Program-made: the position numbers and the translations under genes
Shown here: piece after piece, positions 42,020 to 50,052 of the stretch
How positions within the stretch are numbered: position 1 is the first letter of the stretch
Layout of the letters: every line of letters begins with the position of its first letter
The notes under the pieces: generated by a model
What the model was told of the DNA's origin: nothing
The model's database searches: none
The model's input: the letters and a program-made list of their open reading frames with translations, nothing else
DNA from: Bacteriovoracaceae bacterium UBA6200
GTDB lineage: Bacteria > Bdellovibrionota > Bacteriovoracia > Bacteriovoracales > Bacteriovoracaceae
NCBI GenBank assembly: GCA_002422605.1
Contig: DISW01000001.1
Location: 129,114-193,113 of the forward strand
DNA: 64,000 bases
Direction: 5' to 3'

Positions 42020-42867
42020 TCTTTCAGATGATACTGATTCCTATCAGCTTCTTTTTTGCCAGTTCCTGTATCAAGCGAAAATTGAATTTCATTTTCATGG
42101 CAATAAACCATTTGAGTCGCCAGACGTGACAGTTCCAATTCTTTATCCGGTAATTCAGGATGATAACGAAACTGTATTTCTGAAGATGAAAACCTTTCTC
42201 CTTCCTTAACCACTAACGTTCCTAGACGGGCGTAATGTTTCCAACTGATCCGTCTAAGTTCTTCACCTTGATAAGGACCCATTCCCCAAAACTCATGAAG
42301 ACCTTTCTCATGAGCATTCAGCTCACCTTCATCTTGAAGGTTTTTAATATTCAAAGGAGGAACTTCTTTTAGGCGCTCTGGATACACGTAAGCTTTTACA
42401 TCAATTAAAGGAAAATAAATCCAGGCCCTATAAAGACCATAAGGCATTCGAGAGACTACTTTTAAATGTGAAAATGTCCAAAGACCACGTAAAGGGAAAC
42501 TGCTGTGACCTTGTATGATAGGATATGAGCTTTCATTCATTTCTAAACTTGTCTCGATACTTGAAGCTTCTTCAGGCCCATTTTCCCATTTAATCTGAAC
42601 AAGAGCGTGTTCTCGGGCAAAGCTGTCCTCAATAGTAAGACTTAAGCCTTTAAAGCTATGAAGATAAAAATGTGATTGGATGAGCCACAACAGATTAAAT
42701 CCGAAGAGAAATAAGGTGAAGACCAAAAGAAGATTATTTCCATACCCCACAGAAAGGAGAAACATCAAAAAAATAAGTCCATTAAGATAACCTCCCATTC
42801 GTGTCGGCAAAATATAGATTCTAGCTTTCTTTTTAAAGTGCTTTTGTGCCCAGTCCTTTATATTCAT
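41992..42867 (-). CDS. DUF58-domain membrane protein
   Basis: A 291-residue protein with two N-terminal hydrophobic segments (LNGLIFLMFLLSVGYG and LLLVFTLFLFGFNLLWLI). The DUF58 hallmark EELRRISWKHYARLGTLVVKE follows in the C-terminal half. It partners with MoxR ATPases, and here it starts inside the moxR stop (ATGA) and precedes the transglutaminase. The vWA-like region expected in longer members is short here. The likely role is envelope or surface protein maturation. Confidence 0.9.
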   Translation of the reverse strand: MNIKDWAQKHFKKKARIYILPTRMGGYLNGLIFLMFLLSVGYGNNLLLVFTLFLFGFNLLWLIQSHFYLHSFKGLSLTIEDSFAREHALVQIKWENGPEEASSIETSLEMNESSYPIIQGHSSFPLRGLWTFSHLKVVSRMPYGLYRAWIYFPLIDVKAYVYPERLKEVPPLNIKNLQDEGELNAHEKGLHEFWGMGPYQGEELRRISWKHYARLGTLVVKEGERFSSSEIQFRYHPELPDKELELSRLATQMVYCHENEIQFSLDTGTGKKEADRNQYHLKECLRELSKC

Positions 42868-43784
42868 TTTTCTTTTACAAAAGGTATGGAAGAGATGAAT
42901 TCTTTCGCCCTTGATTTCTCAAGCTCTGTGGGTAACGCGTGTCCTGAGAACATCCGGTGCCCGGCCACATAAGGAAAGACCGCCTGGATATCGTCAGGGA
43001 TAACATAATTTCTTTTTTCAAAATAGGCCCAGGCCCTGGAAGCTTCCAAAAGTTCCAGTCCGGCACGGGGACTTAACCCAAGAGCGTCTTCGAGTCTTCT
43101 GGCGCTCTGGAGAACATCGGCCAGATATTCAAGGATCATTTCAGAAACGGTCACGGCCTTAATTTCTTTTTGCCAGCTGACCAGATCCTCATGAGTGAAT
43201 GAAGGCTGTAACTTATCCAGGGCCTCTCCACGGGATCCGCTCATAAGTAACTCCATTTCCTCTTTCTTTGAGAGATGGCCCATAGAAAACTTAAAGAGAA
43301 AGCGGTCAAGCTGAGATTCCGGTAGGGGATAGGTACCGAACTGCCCTCTTGGATTTTGAGTAGCAAAAAGACAGAAGCGTTCGGGAAGAGGGTGTGTGAC
43401 ACCATCAATGGTTACGTGCTTTTCTTCCATCGCCTGAAGAAGCGCACTCTGAGTTTTGGGTGTCCCTCGGTTGAGCTCATCGGCCAGTATTAATTCACCA
43501 AAGATGGGACCTGGTTTAAAAATAAACTGTTCTGTTTCTTTTTGAAAAATCGAAATTCCTAAAATATCTGATGGCAAAAGATCGCTGGTAAATTGGATCC
43601 TTTGAAATTTAAGACCGCTGCTTTTTGCGAAGTATTTCACGAGTGTGGTTTTACCCATACCTGGAACATCTTCAATTAAGACATTTCGATTTAATAAAAG
43701 AGCAATCATTCCCAAGCGTAATTGAATGCGATTTCCAGGAATGAATTCTTCACCTGTAAATAAAAACTGATCAAGGTTATGCAT
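42864..43784 (-). CDS. MoxR-family AAA+ ATPase
   Basis: Chaperone-like ATPase of 306 residues. Walker A VPGMGKTT (40-47) and Walker B LILADELNRG (98-107) are clear, followed by QSALLQAMEE and the sensor block FATQNP. The C-terminal RAGLELLEASRAWAYFEKRNYVIPDDI is family-typical. It heads a coupled operon with DUF58 and transglutaminase genes, the standard MoxR arrangement in which the ATPase remodels its membrane partners. A 196-base gap separates it from the divergent tiny gene. Confidence 0.95.
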   Translation of the reverse strand: MHNLDQFLFTGEEFIPGNRIQLRLGMIALLLNRNVLIEDVPGMGKTTLVKYFAKSSGLKFQRIQFTSDLLPSDILGISIFQKETEQFIFKPGPIFGELILADELNRGTPKTQSALLQAMEEKHVTIDGVTHPLPERFCLFATQNPRGQFGTYPLPESQLDRFLFKFSMGHLSKKEEMELLMSGSRGEALDKLQPSFTHEDLVSWQKEIKAVTVSEMILEYLADVLQSARRLEDALGLSPRAGLELLEASRAWAYFEKRNYVIPDDIQAVFPYVAGHRMFSGHALPTELEKSRAKEFISSIPFVKEK

Positions 43785-43980
43785 ATGGTTTATGGTAACA
43801 TGCCCAGATTTTTTGTCATTTACATAACACTCAAGGACTTAGGACGATTAAAAAAAATATATCTCTATTCTCTATGTCATTGGAACTTAATTACTTGATC
43901 AAAATAGCCGATTAGATTCCATTCTCTTGTATAGAATCAAGTTTTGCGAGAGACAGATGTTTTCAAACCGGGAGGCCATT

Positions 43981-44217
43981 TTGAACGTTCGTAATATTGA
44001 AACTTTCCAGGAAGCCTTAGTTTGCCAGTACCGTGACCTTATTCAAGAGGCCATCTTGGAATCAGAAACTGATCACAAGACGAGAATGGACTTAGGTAAA
44101 CTTAATTCCAAACTACAGGTGATTTTTAAAGCGGCCCAATATGATGGCCTGAACGAAGAAATCATTTCGCAATTAATTGATGAGGCCATCCCTCAAACTG
44201 AGACACGAGCAGCATAA
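43981..44217 (+). CDS. Tiny acidic protein, unknown (first of a pair)
   Basis: A 78-residue protein. I choose TTG 43981 because GGGAGG lies five bases upstream; earlier in-frame ATG or TTG codons lack a ribosome site. It is helical and acidic, with RMDLGKLNSKLQVIFKAAQ. That block partly matches the next small protein around its own MDMG segment, so the two look related. No domain is recognised. A terminator follows, so the two genes are separately transcribed. Confidence 0.6.
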   Translation: MNVRNIETFQEALVCQYRDLIQEAILESETDHKTRMDLGKLNSKLQVIFKAAQYDGLNEEIISQLIDEAIPQTETRAA

Positions 44218-44243
44218 CCTATACTTAACATTCACATAGAATA

Positions 44244-44288
44244 AAACCTTCATTCGTGATAAAAAGCGTTTGAAGGTTTTTTTATTTT
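44244..44288 (+). terminator. Terminator between the two tiny genes
   Basis: AAACCTTCA pairs with TGAAGGTTT (9 bp) around an 18-base loop and is followed by TTTTATTTT. The second tiny gene begins 12 bases on with GGAG as ribosome site, so partial read-through may feed it. Confidence 0.7.
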
Positions 44289-44300
44289 GGAGATTTAAGC

Positions 44301-44513
44301 ATGGAACTGGATATGGAATTAGATCAGGCTCTGGAACTTTTAAAAGACATTGTAAAAGAGAACGGGACCAATGATCAAAAGCACATGGATATGGGATTGG
44401 TTTCTACGGATAAGCGTCCTTTATACGAAAAAGCGCTTATGGTAGCGAAACTGGCCGTCCATAAAGGGAAGATAACCCAGGATGAGTTTTTACAACGGAT
44501 TCATCTTACTTAA
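44301..44513 (+). CDS. Tiny helical protein, unknown (second of a pair)
   Basis: A 70-residue protein with a TTGGAG ribosome site. It begins MELDMELDQALELL and contains HMDMGLVSTDKRPLYEKAL, resembling the TRMDLGKLNSKLQVIFKAA part of its neighbour; both end in a short helix with similar spacing. It could be a small regulator or adaptor. A strong hairpin terminator follows 18 bases after its stop. Confidence 0.6.
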   Translation: MELDMELDQALELLKDIVKENGTNDQKHMDMGLVSTDKRPLYEKALMVAKLAVHKGKITQDEFLQRIHLT

Positions 44514-44531
44514 GCCTAAAGCACCGACGCG

Positions 44532-44567
44532 ATGCACGATAATCTTTCTTATCGTGCATGCCTTTTT
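44532..44567 (+). terminator. Intrinsic terminator after the second tiny gene
   Basis: An 11-bp stem ATGCACGATAA/TTATCGTGCAT with a 6-base loop is followed by GCCTTTTTCC. The convergent gene ends 2 bases later. Confidence 0.8.
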
Positions 44568-44569
44568 CC

Positions 44570-44851
44570 TCAAATCTCACGTTGAATGACCCTACAGGCC
44601 TCTATGGATTGCTCATCTTTATCGAGCTTTAAACGCACTTTTTCAGGTCTTTCCATGGCCCTTTCCAGACAATGATGGATATCTGAATTCTTTAGAATCC
44701 TGTACACCCGATTATCTTCCCAGAAAGTGACCATTACCTGGCCTTCATCATCCAAAGCTTCAATGGATCTGATGCGATATGAATTGAACTCATCTTCTGT
44801 TACGGCAGCAAATGAAATAAAAGCGAAAAATACCAGAAATGCTAATTTCAT
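44570..44851 (-). CDS. Small exported protein, unknown
   Basis: A 93-residue protein. I use ATG 44851 because GGAGG lies five bases upstream; the TTG at 44863 is part of that site. MKLAFLVFFAFISFAA is a signal peptide. The short mature part has two cysteines (HHCLERAM and IEACRVIQ) and the segment VMVTFWEDNRVYRILKNSDIHHC. No domain is recognised. It lies downstream of asd on the same strand as a possible separate unit. Confidence 0.7.
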   Translation of the reverse strand: MKLAFLVFFAFISFAAVTEDEFNSYRIRSIEALDDEGQVMVTFWEDNRVYRILKNSDIHHCLERAMERPEKVRLKLDKDEQSIEACRVIQREI

Positions 44852-44919
44852 AAGTCCCTCCAAGGAAATATCTTGGCGGGACTTATGGCCCTAGTTCAAG
44901 GATCAGGATGTTAATGCAA

Positions 44920-46023
44920 TTAGACTTCCTCAAGCACCTGCCGTAATACGCAACGAAGCGGTTCAGCAGCTCCCCACAACAATTGATCACCCACCGTATA
45001 AGCGTTAAAAAAGCTATCTCCCAGAGTCATAGGACGGATACGCCCAATTGGGATATGCATTCTTCCGGAAACGGCCCCTGGGGTCAGTTCTTTTAAAGTA
45101 TCGGCCTTATTATTAGGGATTAATTTCACCCAAGGATTGGCGTTAGCGATGATTTCTTCAACCGATGATAGATGGGCGGATTTTTTAAGCTTAATAGTAA
45201 GCCCTTGAGAATGACTACGAAGCGCTCCCACACGAACACAAGTCCCATCGATGGGAATAATAGTTTTAGTTTGAAGAATTTTATTGGCCTCAACCTGGGC
45301 CTTCCATTCTTCCTTACTTTGACCACTTGGTAGTTCAGAATCAATCCAGGGTAAAACGTTAAGCGCTAACGGGTGTCCGAAGTTGGTCTTTGGAAACTCT
45401 CCGGAATTCATTAGTGTAGTCATTTGCTTTTCCAATTCAAGAGCACCGGCCCCGGGATTTCCAGCGAAGGATGTACCCACTGATTTCATTTGCTCTAAAA
45501 GTTCGATCATGTTTTTAGCACCTGCACCGGATGCCGCCTGGTAAGTCATAGAACTTACCCATTCCACGAGATCTTCTTTAAACAGGCCATCAAGAGCAAT
45601 AAGAAGCAAAGAAACAGTACAGTTTCCGCCCACATAATTTTTCACACCTTTATGAAGAGATTCTTGAATAAAATTTCGGTTCACAGGATCAAGTACAATC
45701 ACAGCATCATCTTTCATACGAAGAGTGCTGGCAGCGTCGATCCAGATGCCATCCCATCCGGTTTTTCTTAATTGTGGAAACATTTCAGAAGTATATTCGC
45801 CGCCTTGGCAGGAAACTAATATATCCATTTTTGAGAGCTCTTGCGGATCCATTGCGGATAAAAGTTTATCGTGAGCATTTTGAATTTTTGGTGCATCTTC
45901 ACCAGTTTGAGAAGTTGAAAAGAAATAAGACTCCATGTGAGAGAAATCTTCTTCTGACCTCATTCTTTCCATGAGAACTGAACCTACCATTCCTCGCCAT
46001 CCGATAAATCCAACTTTTTTCAT
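44920..46023 (-). CDS. asd: Aspartate-semialdehyde dehydrogenase
   Basis: Makes aspartate semialdehyde from aspartyl phosphate, the branch point to lysine, DAP, threonine and methionine. GFIGWRGMVGS starts the NADP site and the catalytic cysteine is C135 in GGNC135TVS, the same number as in the E. coli-type enzyme. The C-terminal block GRMHIPIGRIRPM is typical. The 367 residues match the Gram-negative long form. It is divergent from the lysC operon with the two promoters in a shared gap; a GGAGAG ribosome site precedes it. Confidence 0.95.
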   Translation of the reverse strand: MKKVGFIGWRGMVGSVLMERMRSEEDFSHMESYFFSTSQTGEDAPKIQNAHDKLLSAMDPQELSKMDILVSCQGGEYTSEMFPQLRKTGWDGIWIDAASTLRMKDDAVIVLDPVNRNFIQESLHKGVKNYVGGNCTVSLLLIALDGLFKEDLVEWVSSMTYQAASGAGAKNMIELLEQMKSVGTSFAGNPGAGALELEKQMTTLMNSGEFPKTNFGHPLALNVLPWIDSELPSGQSKEEWKAQVEANKILQTKTIIPIDGTCVRVGALRSHSQGLTIKLKKSAHLSSVEEIIANANPWVKLIPNNKADTLKELTPGAVSGRMHIPIGRIRPMTLGDSFFNAYTVGDQLLWGAAEPLRCVLRQVLEEV

Positions 46024-46094
46024 GTCTAACTCTCCGTTTTGTGAACACCCTAATTAAGTATGAAGATTAGCTCGAAATTTTTTTAAAAGTAAAC

Positions 46095-46123
46095 TTGGAA
46101 TTTCCATTTTAATTGTCTATGAT
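46095..46123 (+). promoter_or_regulatory. Sigma-70-like promoter of the lysine operon
   Basis: TTGGAA (46095-46100) and TATGAT (46118-46123) are separated by exactly 17 bases. A start about seven bases further would lie just before the riboswitch P1 stem at 46134, which supports the assignment. Confidence 0.7.
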
Positions 46124-46133
46124 TATTTCGTTG

Positions 46134-46356
46134 CCTAAAGAGGCGCGATGGTTAGGTAAGAAGTCAGGATGGAATTAAGATCCGAAATGACTGACTTCTG
46201 ATGGAATGGTCGCCGAAGTGATTCAGAACTCTTAATGAATGAATCATTGGTTGTTGGGGTTGAATCCCCAAGACTGTCACAGCAAAAACTGTGGGGAGCT
46301 TTAGGGATAGGTTGTCTTCTTGTTATTCTGTTTTACCCTATCCTGATACTCCCCTA
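46134..46356 (+). promoter_or_regulatory. Lysine riboswitch (L box) with expression platform
   Basis: Aptamer 46134-46305: P1 CCTAAAG (46134-46140) with CTTTAGG (46299-46305); AGAGGCGCGA after the 5' arm; P2 AGAAGTCAG/CTGACTTCT (46159-46167, 46191-46199); GTCGCCGAAGT; P3 AGTGATTCA/TGAATCATT; P4 TTGGGG/CCCCAA; CTGTCAC; P5 CACAG/CTGTG. This matches the lysine riboswitch consensus. The platform offers a competing hairpin: GGGGAG and GGATAGG (46293-46298, 46305-46311) with CCTATCC and CTCCCC (46337-46343, 46349-46354), overlapping the P1 3' arm. No T-run follows, so control may be translational or depend on another terminator. The 370-base stretch 46024-46393 holds only this, the promoters and the leader. 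Confidence 0.88.
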
Positions 46357-46393
46357 TTAAATTACAACTAACACTTTTTCCATGGAGAAGAAG

Positions 46394-47746
46394 ATGAGTC
46401 GTTCAATAGTTGTCTCAAAGTTTGGTGGAACTTCTATGGGGGATCTGGCCTCAATGCAAAGGAGTGCTTCCATTGCTAAGGACCGTGATACTACATTAAT
46501 TGTTGTTTCTGCGACCTCAGGAACTACCGACAAACTGATCGCCGTTGCCAAGTCTGCCTCAACTGGAGTGATGGAAGAATGTGAGCGCTTAGTTTTTGAA
46601 ATTAAAGAGCGCCATTTAGGACTCTTGAAACAAACCGGCGAAAATTCTCAAACTCTTACTCAACTTGAAAGCTATTTTACTGAATTAGAACTTTTAATCC
46701 AAAACCTTTCTCTTCTAAAAGAGCTCACTCCCAGGGCCTATGATCACATCCTCTCTCTTGGAGAGAGGATGTCTTCATTAATCTTTAGAGATGTGGTTGC
46801 GGCCACAATAACTGATAAAAAAGTAACTCTCCTGGATGCTCGCACCATTATTAAAACAGATTCAAATTTCGGAAAGGCCACCCCCTTAATTGATGTGATA
46901 GCCAGAGAAGCCGCTCATCGAATCGATGTCAGTGGAGATACTATTTATGTTACTCAGGGTTTCATAGGCTCCGACCTTCAGAACAATACAACCATATTAG
47001 GCCGTGGCGGCTCAGATTATTCGGCTGCCTTAATGGCCGAAGGGATCTCAGCTCATACCTTAGAAATTTGGACGGATGTTGCCGGAGTGGCAACCACTGA
47101 TCCTCGCCTCTGTCCAACCGCTAAAATTATTCCTGAACTTACTTATTCTGAAGCAGGGGAAATGGCCCAATATGGAGCAAAGATTCTCCATCCCGCAACG
47201 ATCGCTCCAGCAGTAAGAAAATCAATTCCTGTGTTTGTGGGCTCAAGCTTCGAGAAGACTCTTCCTGGAACCTGGATCAGATCCAGTGTGGAGCTTCGTC
47301 CGGCAGTTCGGGCGATCACTAAAAGAAGCGGTCAGGCCCTTCTCACAATCACAACTCCTACCATGTATAATGCTTACGGCTTCATGAGTGAGCTCTTTGC
47401 CGTCTTTGGTCGCCACCGCGTATCAGTTGATTGTGTAACGACTTCAGAAATCTCGGTTGCCGTAACCGTTGATAATGCGACTCTTGAAAACGACTCCTTC
47501 ATTAAAGACCTTGAAAAAGTCGGTAATATCCACGTGGAGGCCGGTCACTCACTCATTTCTCTTATTGGTAATGAACTTACCAGCAAGGCCTGTCTGGCGA
47601 AGACCATCTTTAACACGATTGATGATGTGAATATCAGAATGATGAGTTTAGGGGCTTCGCCTTATAACTTTAACTTCCTGGTCCGCGAAGAAGACTCCAA
47701 GGCAGTGATCCAGGGCCTTCATAAAAGACTCATCGAGGAAGTATGA
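46394..47746 (+). CDS. lysC: Aspartokinase
   Basis: First step of the aspartate pathway: phosphorylates aspartate. The kinase motif is KFGGTSMGD (9-17), with LDARTIIKTD and GRGGSDYSAAL following. The C-terminal part (about 310-450) holds ACT domains that sense amino acids allosterically; SVDCVTTSEISVAV is the typical ACT block. I use ATG 46394 because GGAGAAGAAG precedes it. The 450 residues are typical of monofunctional aspartokinase. It is the first gene under the lysine riboswitch, and its stop overlaps the dapB start (ATGA). Confidence 0.95.
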   Translation: MSRSIVVSKFGGTSMGDLASMQRSASIAKDRDTTLIVVSATSGTTDKLIAVAKSASTGVMEECERLVFEIKERHLGLLKQTGENSQTLTQLESYFTELELLIQNLSLLKELTPRAYDHILSLGERMSSLIFRDVVAATITDKKVTLLDARTIIKTDSNFGKATPLIDVIAREAAHRIDVSGDTIYVTQGFIGSDLQNNTTILGRGGSDYSAALMAEGISAHTLEIWTDVAGVATTDPRLCPTAKIIPELTYSEAGEMAQYGAKILHPATIAPAVRKSIPVFVGSSFEKTLPGTWIRSSVELRPAVRAITKRSGQALLTITTPTMYNAYGFMSELFAVFGRHRVSVDCVTTSEISVAVTVDNATLENDSFIKDLEKVGNIHVEAGHSLISLIGNELTSKACLAKTIFNTIDDVNIRMMSLGASPYNFNFLVREEDSKAVIQGLHKRLIEEV

Positions 47747-48411
47747 AAATTGCTCTCTTAGGTAAAGGCAAAACCGGATCAAAAGTTCTAGAACTGGCCC
47801 AGGGTCACGAGGTAGAGGTTTTTGATTCAAGCAACCTCCCGACTTATGAAAAACTTATTAAACACCAGGTGATCGTCTCCTTCCTCCCAGGAGAGGCGTT
47901 TCAAGCCTTAATACCTGTTCTCCTTGAAACCAAGCTTCCCGTTGTAACGGGCTCTACTGGTTTCACGTGGCCTTCTCATTTTGATCAAACTCTCCAGGAG
48001 AAAAGTATCTCGTGGATCTTCGGGACCAACTTTTCTCTTGGAGTCGTTGTCTTAAAACAACTGATCGAAAGACTTCATCAGGTGGATGGACTGTTCAAAG
48101 AAAAACATCTTTCAATCCACGAAGTTCATCACACTAAAAAACTCGACGCTCCTTCGGGAACAGCACTCTCCATGAAAGAGTGGCTAAAGGAGCCTTGTGA
48201 AATAACTTCTGAAAGAACAGGGGATGTTGTCGGTCTTCATACACTGACCCTTGAAACTTCAGGAGAAATCCTTCGCCTTACTCATGAGGCAAAGGACCGT
48301 AAGCTCTTTGCTGAAGGCGCCCTGTGGGCCGCGAACTATCTTTTAAATCAATCCATAAAACCAGGCCTTCATCCTTTCCAAAAAGTGGTGGAAGCTCACC
48401 TATCCCTTTAA
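47743..48411 (+). CDS. dapB: 4-hydroxy-tetrahydrodipicolinate reductase
   Basis: Second DAP-specific enzyme, reducing the DapA product with NAD(P)H. The active-site block is HEVHHTKKLDAPSGTA (126-141), and the N-terminal GKGKTGS (8-14) replaces the usual GxxGxMG dinucleotide loop. At 222 residues it is shorter than E. coli DapB (273), lacking part of the N-terminal region, as is common in some lineages. Its start overlaps the lysC stop, and dapA follows after nine bases with AAAGGAG as ribosome site. Confidence 0.93.
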   Translation: MKIALLGKGKTGSKVLELAQGHEVEVFDSSNLPTYEKLIKHQVIVSFLPGEAFQALIPVLLETKLPVVTGSTGFTWPSHFDQTLQEKSISWIFGTNFSLGVVVLKQLIERLHQVDGLFKEKHLSIHEVHHTKKLDAPSGTALSMKEWLKEPCEITSERTGDVVGLHTLTLETSGEILRLTHEAKDRKLFAEGALWAANYLLNQSIKPGLHPFQKVVEAHLSL

Positions 48412-48420
48412 AGGAGAATT

Positions 48421-49302
48421 ATGAACGTTACAAACTATGCCCTCTGGACAGCAGTAGTGACTCCCCTACTCCCAAATGGCTCGCTAGATCTTGAGAGTTT
48501 AACTCGACTAGTGAATGAACAAGTGGAAGCGGGTAACGGTCTCCTCATCCTGGGCTCAACAGGTGAGGCCCTGAATCTAAATCTTAAAACCCGTAAGCAA
48601 ATCATCGAACACGTAGTGGCGATGAATCCGGCCAGTCCTATCATGGTGGGCGTTGGTGGAAACCTTCTGGAAGAACAGAAAGAATGGATCCAATATCTGG
48701 AAGGCCTGAATGTTCACGCTTATTTATTAGTGACTCCTCATTATGCTAAACCAGGTCCTGTTGGACAGTATCACTGGTTCCAGGCCCTGATGGATACTTC
48801 TAGTCGTCCTTGTATGCTTTATAATGTCCCGGGACGCACGGCCATTCCTATGGCAATCGATGCCGTTAAACGTTTAAACACTCATAAGAATTTCTGGGCA
48901 ATAAAAGAAGCTTCTGGCTCAGTAGATAAATTTAAAGAGTATTTGAGTGCGGCCGGTGGAAAACAAGTTTTCTGCGGTGACGATGCTCTTATGCCGGAAT
49001 TCGCCCATGCAGGTGCTGCAGGTTTAGTTTCTGTGGCCTCCAACGCTTGGCCTAAACAAACGAACCTCTATGTAAAACAATGTTTAAATAAAACCTTTGA
49101 TGCAAAAGAGCTGTGGACGAAGGCCTCAAACTCTCTGTTTGTCGCATCTAATCCAGTTCCAGTAAAAAGATTAATGGCAGAAAAGGGAACAATCAAAACA
49201 GCGATCATGATGGCCCCGTTATCCCATGAGGATATGGAGTCTAGTGAGCCGGTTATTGCTGCCGATATAGAAGTTAACCGCTGGTACCAGGAGATGAAAT
49301 AA
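48421..49302 (+). CDS. dapA: 4-hydroxy-tetrahydrodipicolinate synthase
   Basis: Condenses pyruvate and aspartate semialdehyde. GSTGEA (45-50), YNVPGRT (134-140) and the Schiff-base lysine K162 in AIK162EASG align with the E. coli enzyme (K161). The 293 residues are normal. GGAGAATT precedes the ATG. The stop overlaps the dapD start by one base (TAATG). Confidence 0.96.
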   Translation: MNVTNYALWTAVVTPLLPNGSLDLESLTRLVNEQVEAGNGLLILGSTGEALNLNLKTRKQIIEHVVAMNPASPIMVGVGGNLLEEQKEWIQYLEGLNVHAYLLVTPHYAKPGPVGQYHWFQALMDTSSRPCMLYNVPGRTAIPMAIDAVKRLNTHKNFWAIKEASGSVDKFKEYLSAAGGKQVFCGDDALMPEFAHAGAAGLVSVASNAWPKQTNLYVKQCLNKTFDAKELWTKASNSLFVASNPVPVKRLMAEKGTIKTAIMMAPLSHEDMESSEPVIAADIEVNRWYQEMK

Positions 49303-50045
49303 TGAATTGGCAGGAAACACTTGATCTCTTAGAGAAGGGCCTGGTTCGCTCGGCCCAGAAAATTGATGGCAAATGGGTTGCTCAAACTGAAGTTAAGGAG
49401 GCGATCCTTGCGGCCTTTAAAGCGGGAGAGTTAAAAGAATTCGCTGGAGGCTTTGTAGATAAACACAATCTTCCGGCCCGTGAATTTAAAGTAGAAGATA
49501 AAATACGTATGGTTCCCGGTGGATCCAGTGTTCGTCGCGGGGCCTATGTGGCTTCCGGTGTGATCATCATGCCTCCGGCCTATATCAATGTTGGGGCCTA
49601 TGTTGATTCAGGCACCATGGTGGATTCTCACGCTCTGGTGGGCTCATGCGCTCAGATTGGAAAGAATGTGCATCTTTCTGCTGGAGTTCAAATTGGCGGC
49701 GTTCTTGAACCTGTAGGACAAGCCCCTGTAGTGATCGAAGACAATGCCTTCATTGGAGCAGGGGCCGTGATTGTTGAAGGAGTTCAGGTTTCAGAAGGAG
49801 CAGTGATTGCTCCGGGAACGATCCTCTCAAAAGGGATTCCGGTTTATGACTGTGTTAATCAGCGCGTTTTAGAAGCAGGCGAACCAATTCCTCCTTATGC
49901 CGTGGTTGTCACTGGTTCCCGGCCAGTTTCCGAAAAAATGGAATGGGCCAATAAGATGGGCCTTCAACTCAGATGCGCCATGATTATTAAATACAAAGAC
50001 GCAAAAACATCAGCGGCTTTGGAATTAGAAACTCTTTTAAGGTAG
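49302..50045 (+). CDS. dapD: Tetrahydrodipicolinate N-succinyltransferase
   Basis: Succinylates tetrahydrodipicolinate, which implies the succinylase branch of lysine biosynthesis (DapC and DapE would then be elsewhere in the genome). The middle of the protein is a left-handed beta-helix of hexapeptide repeats (VGSCAQIGKNVHLSAGVQIGG, VIEDNAFIGAGAVIVEG). The VRRGAYVASGVIIMPPAYIN block is characteristic of DapD. The 247 residues are slightly shorter than the E. coli form (274). Translational coupling with dapA is evident. Confidence 0.95.
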   Translation: MNWQETLDLLEKGLVRSAQKIDGKWVAQTEVKEAILAAFKAGELKEFAGGFVDKHNLPAREFKVEDKIRMVPGGSSVRRGAYVASGVIIMPPAYINVGAYVDSGTMVDSHALVGSCAQIGKNVHLSAGVQIGGVLEPVGQAPVVIEDNAFIGAGAVIVEGVQVSEGAVIAPGTILSKGIPVYDCVNQRVLEAGEPIPPYAVVVTGSRPVSEKMEWANKMGLQLRCAMIIKYKDAKTSAALELETLLR

Positions 50046-50052
50046 TGCCGAG

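Noticed and set aside
46024..46393. Small coding gene or tRNA in the long lysC leader
   Set aside because: The region is explained by promoters and the lysine riboswitch; no cloverleaf or start with ribosome site is visible.
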